In this document: positions 22,271 to 22,522 of the stretch, piece by piece
Layout: the number at the start of each line of letters is the position of its first letter
Position numbering within the stretch: the first letter of the stretch is position 1
Source of the DNA: JBBDMX01 sp038241095
GTDB taxonomy: Bacteria; Planctomycetota; Phycisphaerae; Phycisphaerales; Phycisphaeraceae
Assembly: GCA_038241095.1 (NCBI GenBank)
Contig: JBBRGB010000024.1
Location: 1-22,522, forward strand
Direction of reading: 5' to 3'
DNA: 22,522 bases
Translations under genes and position numbers: made by a program
The notes under the pieces: generated by a model
What the model was told of the DNA's origin: nothing
The model's input: only the letters and a program-made list of their open reading frames with translations
Databases searched by the model: none

Positions 22271-22522
22271 GTGACAAGCTTTTCCAAATCGGATGCCGGT
22301 TATCAAAGCCAGGTGACGCCCTACGGGGTTCGCATTGATTTGCCGCGGCGCGATCTCGGAGCCTTGCGTTGGGCGGGGCTACCGATTCTGGCCTTTGGCA
22401 TGTTTTTCAGCGGCTTTGCCGTGTTCTGGATGATCGGTGCCAGCGGGCTGTGGCCGGGTGGAGGCAACCGTTTCTCCGGCGGCATGGACTGGTTCCGCCT
22501 GGTTTTCGCCGCTTTTGGCCTG
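22271..22522 (+). CDS. Partial membrane protein, 3' end outside the window
   Basis: A frame of 84 codons is open from GTG 22271 to the window end. It has a polar N-terminus (about residues 1-35, with R-I-D-L-P-R-R-D-L-G) and a hydrophobic segment at about 36-63 (L-P-I-L-A-F-G-M-F-F-S-G-F-A-V-F-W-M). A second hydrophobic segment starts at the edge. I do not recognise the family. The GTG start is supported only by the TAAACT hexamer 6 nt upstream and by the reading frame staying open. Confidence 0.55.
   Translation, partial: MTSFSKSDAGYQSQVTPYGVRIDLPRRDLGALRWAGLPILAFGMFFSGFAVFWMIGASGLWPGGGNRFSGGMDWFRLVFAAFGL

Overview
The window reads as a piece of chromosome from a GC-rich planctomycete, most likely Phycisphaerae-like. 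This placement is inferred from a mix of traits: a PEP-CTERM-tagged exported protein, a formylglycine-type sulfatase, a zinc-ribbon/disordered/membrane protein of a style common in that phylum, few clear Shine-Dalgarno sites, and many intergenic palindromic and short-period repeats. No rRNA, tRNA, CRISPR array, transposase or phage gene was seen. Both ends cut through genes: clpC at the left and an unrecognised membrane protein at the right.

Left part (1-5516, all + strand): the C-terminal nine-tenths of a ClpC-type protease ATPase; an HDOD-GGDEF signalling protein bracketed by two copies of the same palindromic repeat; adenine phosphoribosyltransferase (apt), overlapping by 4 bp a CPBP-family membrane protease.

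Middle (5624-9963): on the - strand, a diadenylate cyclase (cdaA) and its YbbR-domain partner (cdaR) overlap by one base and should set c-di-AMP levels. Upstream of them is a visibly AT-richer patch with an acyltransferase-3 membrane protein and a possible gene remnant. An orphan MoxR ATPase follows on the + strand.

Centre right (10154-14369, - strand): a probable operon, in transcription order an NAD-dependent epimerase, a DedA/YqaA-type membrane protein, a cytoplasmic-looking sulfatase and galE. The contents suggest sugar and envelope metabolism. Diverging from it is trmB (tRNA m7G46 methyltransferase).

Right part (15391-22522): a secreted PEP-CTERM protein with two DTGAS motifs and an internally duplicated layout, suggesting a two-lobed aspartic protease; a dehydroquinate-synthase-like enzyme of the EboD type with no other ebo gene in view; the zinc-ribbon protein; a membrane-anchored TPR protein; an exported protein of unknown function; and the start of a membrane protein.

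Three signals stand out. (1) Several genes have a -10-like hexamer only 6-7 nt before the start codon and no ribosome binding site, which suggests leaderless transcripts. (2) Nearly every gene-end or convergent intergenic space holds a different palindromic or 7- or 10-bp periodic repeat. (3) The bilobed PEP-CTERM aspartic-protease-like protein looks poorly described.
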